A stretch of 64,000 bases of DNA, taken from NCBI RefSeq assembly GCF_003610995.1, contig NZ_CP032543.1, forward strand, positions 7,130,001-7,194,000, read 5' to 3'. The position numbers and the translations under genes are program-made. Shown piece after piece: positions 61,648 to 64,000 of this stretch. The DNA is from Streptomyces griseus subsp. griseus (GTDB lineage: Bacteria; Actinomycetota; Actinomycetes; Streptomycetales; Streptomycetaceae). The notes under the pieces were generated by a model. That model had not been told where the DNA came from, did not search any database, and saw only the letters and a list, made by a program, of their open reading frames with translations. Every line of letters begins with the position of its first letter. Position 1 is the first letter of the stretch.

Positions 61648-64000
61648 CTACTGCTTGGCGCGTGCGCCGGTCGGGCTGCCGCTGATGGTGAACTGCGAGC
61701 CGGGCTCGATCAGCACATGGCCGTCGCGCGAGTTGGTGATGGTCACGTTGGTCAGCGTGGCGTTGCCGCGTGCGCCGCCCATCGCGAGGATGCCGGAGCC
61801 GTTGTTGGACTTGTCGATCCGGACGTTCTGGATCTTCACGTCCGGCATCAGGCCGCCACCCGTCTTGAACTGGATGCCGTCGTAGGTGGAGTCGATGATG
61901 TCGGTGTCGCGGATCGTGACACCGGGGATGGGCAGGTTCTGCGGGAAGAGCGTGATCGCGCCGAACTCCTGGTCCTCGTTCCAGAAGGCCCCGCCGGTGC
62001 GGTACAGCGCGTTGTTGGCGATCAACGTCTGCCCGGAGAAGGGCAACGGGTCGTGGTCGGTCGCCAGCATGATGGCCGGGTAGTTCATGGTGTCGGCGAT
62101 GATGTTGTTCTCGATCTTGTTGCCGTAACCGCCGTAGATCGCGATGCCGTTGGCGCGCCAGGGCAGCTGGATCGTGTTGTTGCGGAAGCTGTTGTCGTGG
62201 CCGATGTCGACGGACTGGTCCTTGACGTACTTGCTGGACCAGACGGCGAGCGCGTCGTCGCCGGTGTTGCGGAACGAGGAGTTGTACACGGTCGAATTGC
62301 GGGTGCCGTTGGCGAAGTTGATGCCGTCGGCGTACGTGTTGCGGATCCGCATCCCGGTGAACTCGACGCCGTCGCCCGGGTTCCACAGAGCGGGGATGTT
62401 GTCGAAGTCGCGGCCCGCCCAGACGGCCACGTTGGCATGCTCGATCCAGACGTTGCTGATCTTCGTGTTCTTGCCGAACCGGCCGTTGAGCGCGACGCCG
62501 CCCTCATGGTTGCCGTCACCGCCGCGGATCGTACCGGAGCCGAAGATCGCGATGTCGGAGATCTTCGTGTTCTCGTCGATGTCGAAGCCGAAGTTGCCCT
62601 CGTGCGGGTGGTTGATCCCGCCCGCCTCGTGCGGCGGGGTCAGCGTGTAGAGCTGGGAGTGCCACATGCCCGCACCCCGGATCGTCACGTCACGGATCCC
62701 CACCTGGTTCCACTGGCCCCGGTCCAGCGGGTCGTCGGTGAGGATCTTCTGCTCCTGGCGCCACTGGCCCGCCGGGATCCAGACGCAGCTGATCTGGCCG
62801 TTCTGGTTGGCGGTCACCGCGCGCTGGATGGCGGCGGTGTCGTCGATGCCGTCGTTGGGCACCGCGCCGTACTGCGTGATGGAGACACAGCCCGAGGGCT
62901 GGGCGGTGGGCGGGGCGACCTGCTCCAGGTCGATCAGGTCGATGATGTAGAACGCGGCGTTGTCGCCCGCGTCCCGCTGGAGCCGGAACTTGGTGCCCGC
63001 CGGGTAGGTCTGGGCGAGCAGCGCGTGCGACTCGTCGAACAGCCGCCGCGCATCGCCGCCGGGGGTGTTGGTGAGCCCCTCCGGGCTGTCGGTGTTGCCG
63101 TACAGCCAGCTGTGCTTGGAGGAGAGGTCCAGCTTGCGCACGAACTGGCCGTTCGCGTAGAGGCTGATGGTCGCCTGACGGCCGCCACCGCCCGCCGCGT
63201 CCGGGATGGAGTTGCGTACGACGATGGAGTTCGACGCGTTGGTCGAGGTGAACTCCACGTACTCACCGGTGGAGTTGAGCCGCACCGACTTACGCCCGGA
63301 GGACTCGGTGGCGAAGTTGGTGTGGCCGAAGGTCCGCTCGGCGTCCGACGTGAGCAGCGTGCCCTGGTATCTGGCGTCCTCCGCCTCGTACTCCGTGTAG
63401 GGCACCGCCGCGCCGCGCCCGACGACGATGGAGCGGGCGAGCGCGTTGTTGGTCTCGTTGGTCTCCGCGACCAGGTTCGTCGCGTCGGCCGTGGCGGTCA
63501 GGGTGGCCCCGCCGCTGGTCGCCGTCCAGCTGCCGCTGATGGGCACGTTCACCGTGGCGCCCGCCGGGACGGCCGGGGTGGTGCCGTTGAGCGTGGTGGA
63601 GCCCACGGTCAGCCGGGTGACCGTTCCCGCGCTCACCGCGGTGGTGCCGCGGTTGTGCACGGCCACGGTGAAGGTGACCGCAGCGCCGACGGCCGGGTTG
63701 GACGGGCTGGAGGTGATCGAGCGGACCTCCAGGTCGGGGCCGGGGCTCTGGCCGACCACCAGCGGGGAGGCGGTGGTGCGGCTGTTGTTGGTGTTGTCCG
63801 ACTCGATGACCGTGTCGGCCGGGTCCACCAGCGCGGAGACGGTGTACGAGCCCTGCGGCCGCTTGCCGACCGGGACCGAGAAGGCCGCGGAGGCCCCCGC
63901 GGCGAGCGCGCCGACCGGGGCGCTGCCCACGACCACACCGCCCAGGCTCACATCGACCGTGGTCGCGGCCGAGGCGGCGGAGCCGATGTTGCGGACGGTC
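61648..64000 (-). CDS. Secreted beta-helix glycanase with CARDB and CBM domains (GH87-like); 5' end outside window
   Basis: At least 784 residues; the frame is open to the window edge, so the start lies beyond 64000. In the order of translation: at least two CARDB-type beta-sandwich repeats (SYTVSALVDPADTVIESDNTNN; then AVGAAVTFTVAVHNRGTTAVSAGTV...NLVAETNETNNALA); a carbohydrate-binding module (VPYTEYEAEDARYQGTLL..., with AFYIIDLIDLEQV at its end); and a right-handed parallel beta-helix starting VSITQYGAVPNDGIDDTAAIQRAV. The beta-helix has SSFRNTGDDALAVWSS, with an Asp-Asp pair like GH87 and related families. Alpha-1,3-glucan or mycodextran is a likely substrate, but family assignment is by eye. 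A hairpin terminator lies 12 bases after the stop. Confidence 0.82.
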   Translation of the reverse strand, partial: TVRNIGSAASAATTVDVSLGGVVVGSAPVGALAAGASAAFSVPVGKRPQGSYTVSALVDPADTVIESDNTNNSRTTASPLVVGQSPGPDLEVRSITSSPSNPAVGAAVTFTVAVHNRGTTAVSAGTVTRLTVGSTTLNGTTPAVPAGATVNVPISGSWTATSGGATLTATADATNLVAETNETNNALARSIVVGRGAAVPYTEYEAEDARYQGTLLTSDAERTFGHTNFATESSGRKSVRLNSTGEYVEFTSTNASNSIVVRNSIPDAAGGGGRQATISLYANGQFVRKLDLSSKHSWLYGNTDSPEGLTNTPGGDARRLFDESHALLAQTYPAGTKFRLQRDAGDNAAFYIIDLIDLEQVAPPTAQPSGCVSITQYGAVPNDGIDDTAAIQRAVTANQNGQISCVWIPAGQWRQEQKILTDDPLDRGQWNQVGIRDVTIRGAGMWHSQLYTLTPPHEAGGINHPHEGNFGFDIDENTKISDIAIFGSGTIRGGDGNHEGGVALNGRFGKNTKISNVWIEHANVAVWAGRDFDNIPALWNPGDGVEFTGMRIRNTYADGINFANGTRNSTVYNSSFRNTGDDALAVWSSKYVKDQSVDIGHDNSFRNNTIQLPWRANGIAIYGGYGNKIENNIIADTMNYPAIMLATDHDPLPFSGQTLIANNALYRTGGAFWNEDQEFGAITLFPQNLPIPGVTIRDTDIIDSTYDGIQFKTGGGLMPDVKIQNVRIDKSNNGSGILAMGGARGNATLTNVTITNSRDGHVLIEPGSQFTISGSPTGARAKQ

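Overview
The window is GC-rich actinobacterial DNA, almost certainly a Streptomyces chromosome. The signs are third-position G/C bias, GTG starts, ATGA/GTGA operon overlaps, many twin-arginine signals, a 17-bp site of the Nur (nickel Fur-family) type, a c-di-AMP (ydaO-type) riboswitch in front of a LysM cell-wall hydrolase, and several small Streptomyces-type proteins (DUF6381-like, DUF6480-like, DUF4232 lipoprotein). I see no rRNA, tRNA, insertion sequence, prophage or CRISPR array.

Layout. 1-2.3 kb: two overlapping acyl-CoA dehydrogenase genes. 2.4-5.3 kb: a secreted esterase, a secreted C39-type peptidase and an ArsR-type regulator. 5.5-14.0 kb: a minus-strand sugar operon (Gfo/Idh oxidoreductase, DUF6807, cupin, ABC binding protein with two permeases, DUF624 membrane protein, GH2 glycosidase). 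It lies opposite a LacI regulator and has a LacI-type operator in the shared promoter. 15.4-17.5 kb: a Tat-exported protein of unknown function and a DUF4232 lipoprotein.

17.6-25.3 kb: an actinobacterial version of the little-understood enterobacterial yhf operon. Counterparts of YhfW, YhfX, YhfS, Php, YhfT, YhfU, YhfY and YhfZ lie together on one strand. A 19-bp element is repeated before the first operon gene (yhfY) and before the regulator gene (yhfZ). Two of the genes (yhfW and yhfY) carry an apparent one-base deletion in the same sequence context.

25.5-38.2 kb: a second carbohydrate system. On the minus strand are ABC permeases and binding protein, a sugar isomerase-like protein, an oxidoreductase and a GntR regulator with a sugar-binding domain. 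On the plus strand are an epimerase/dehydratase, a DapA-like aldolase, a secreted lyase-like protein, a GH20-like hexosaminidase and an acyltransferase with an N-terminal 33-bp repeat. Two related palindromes sit at the divergent promoter. Neither carbohydrate importer has its own ATPase; a shared MsiK-type ATPase elsewhere is expected.

38.3-43.4 kb: nikABCDE nickel importer behind a Nur box. 43.4-56.7 kb: mixed housekeeping and secreted genes, including a PI-PLC-like phosphodiesterase, an HhH-GPD protein without visible catalytic residues, an aromatic-acid-exporter-like protein, a PHP-domain protein, a membrane-anchored Xre protein, a SpoIIE phosphatase with sensor domains, and ferredoxin-NADP reductase. 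57.1-58.1 kb: c-di-AMP riboswitch and LysM-transglycosylase gene. 58.3-61.5 kb: cholesterol oxidase, an AhpD-like protein and an NAD(P)-dependent dehydrogenase. 61.6 kb to the end: the C-terminal part of a large secreted beta-helix glycanase whose start lies beyond the window.
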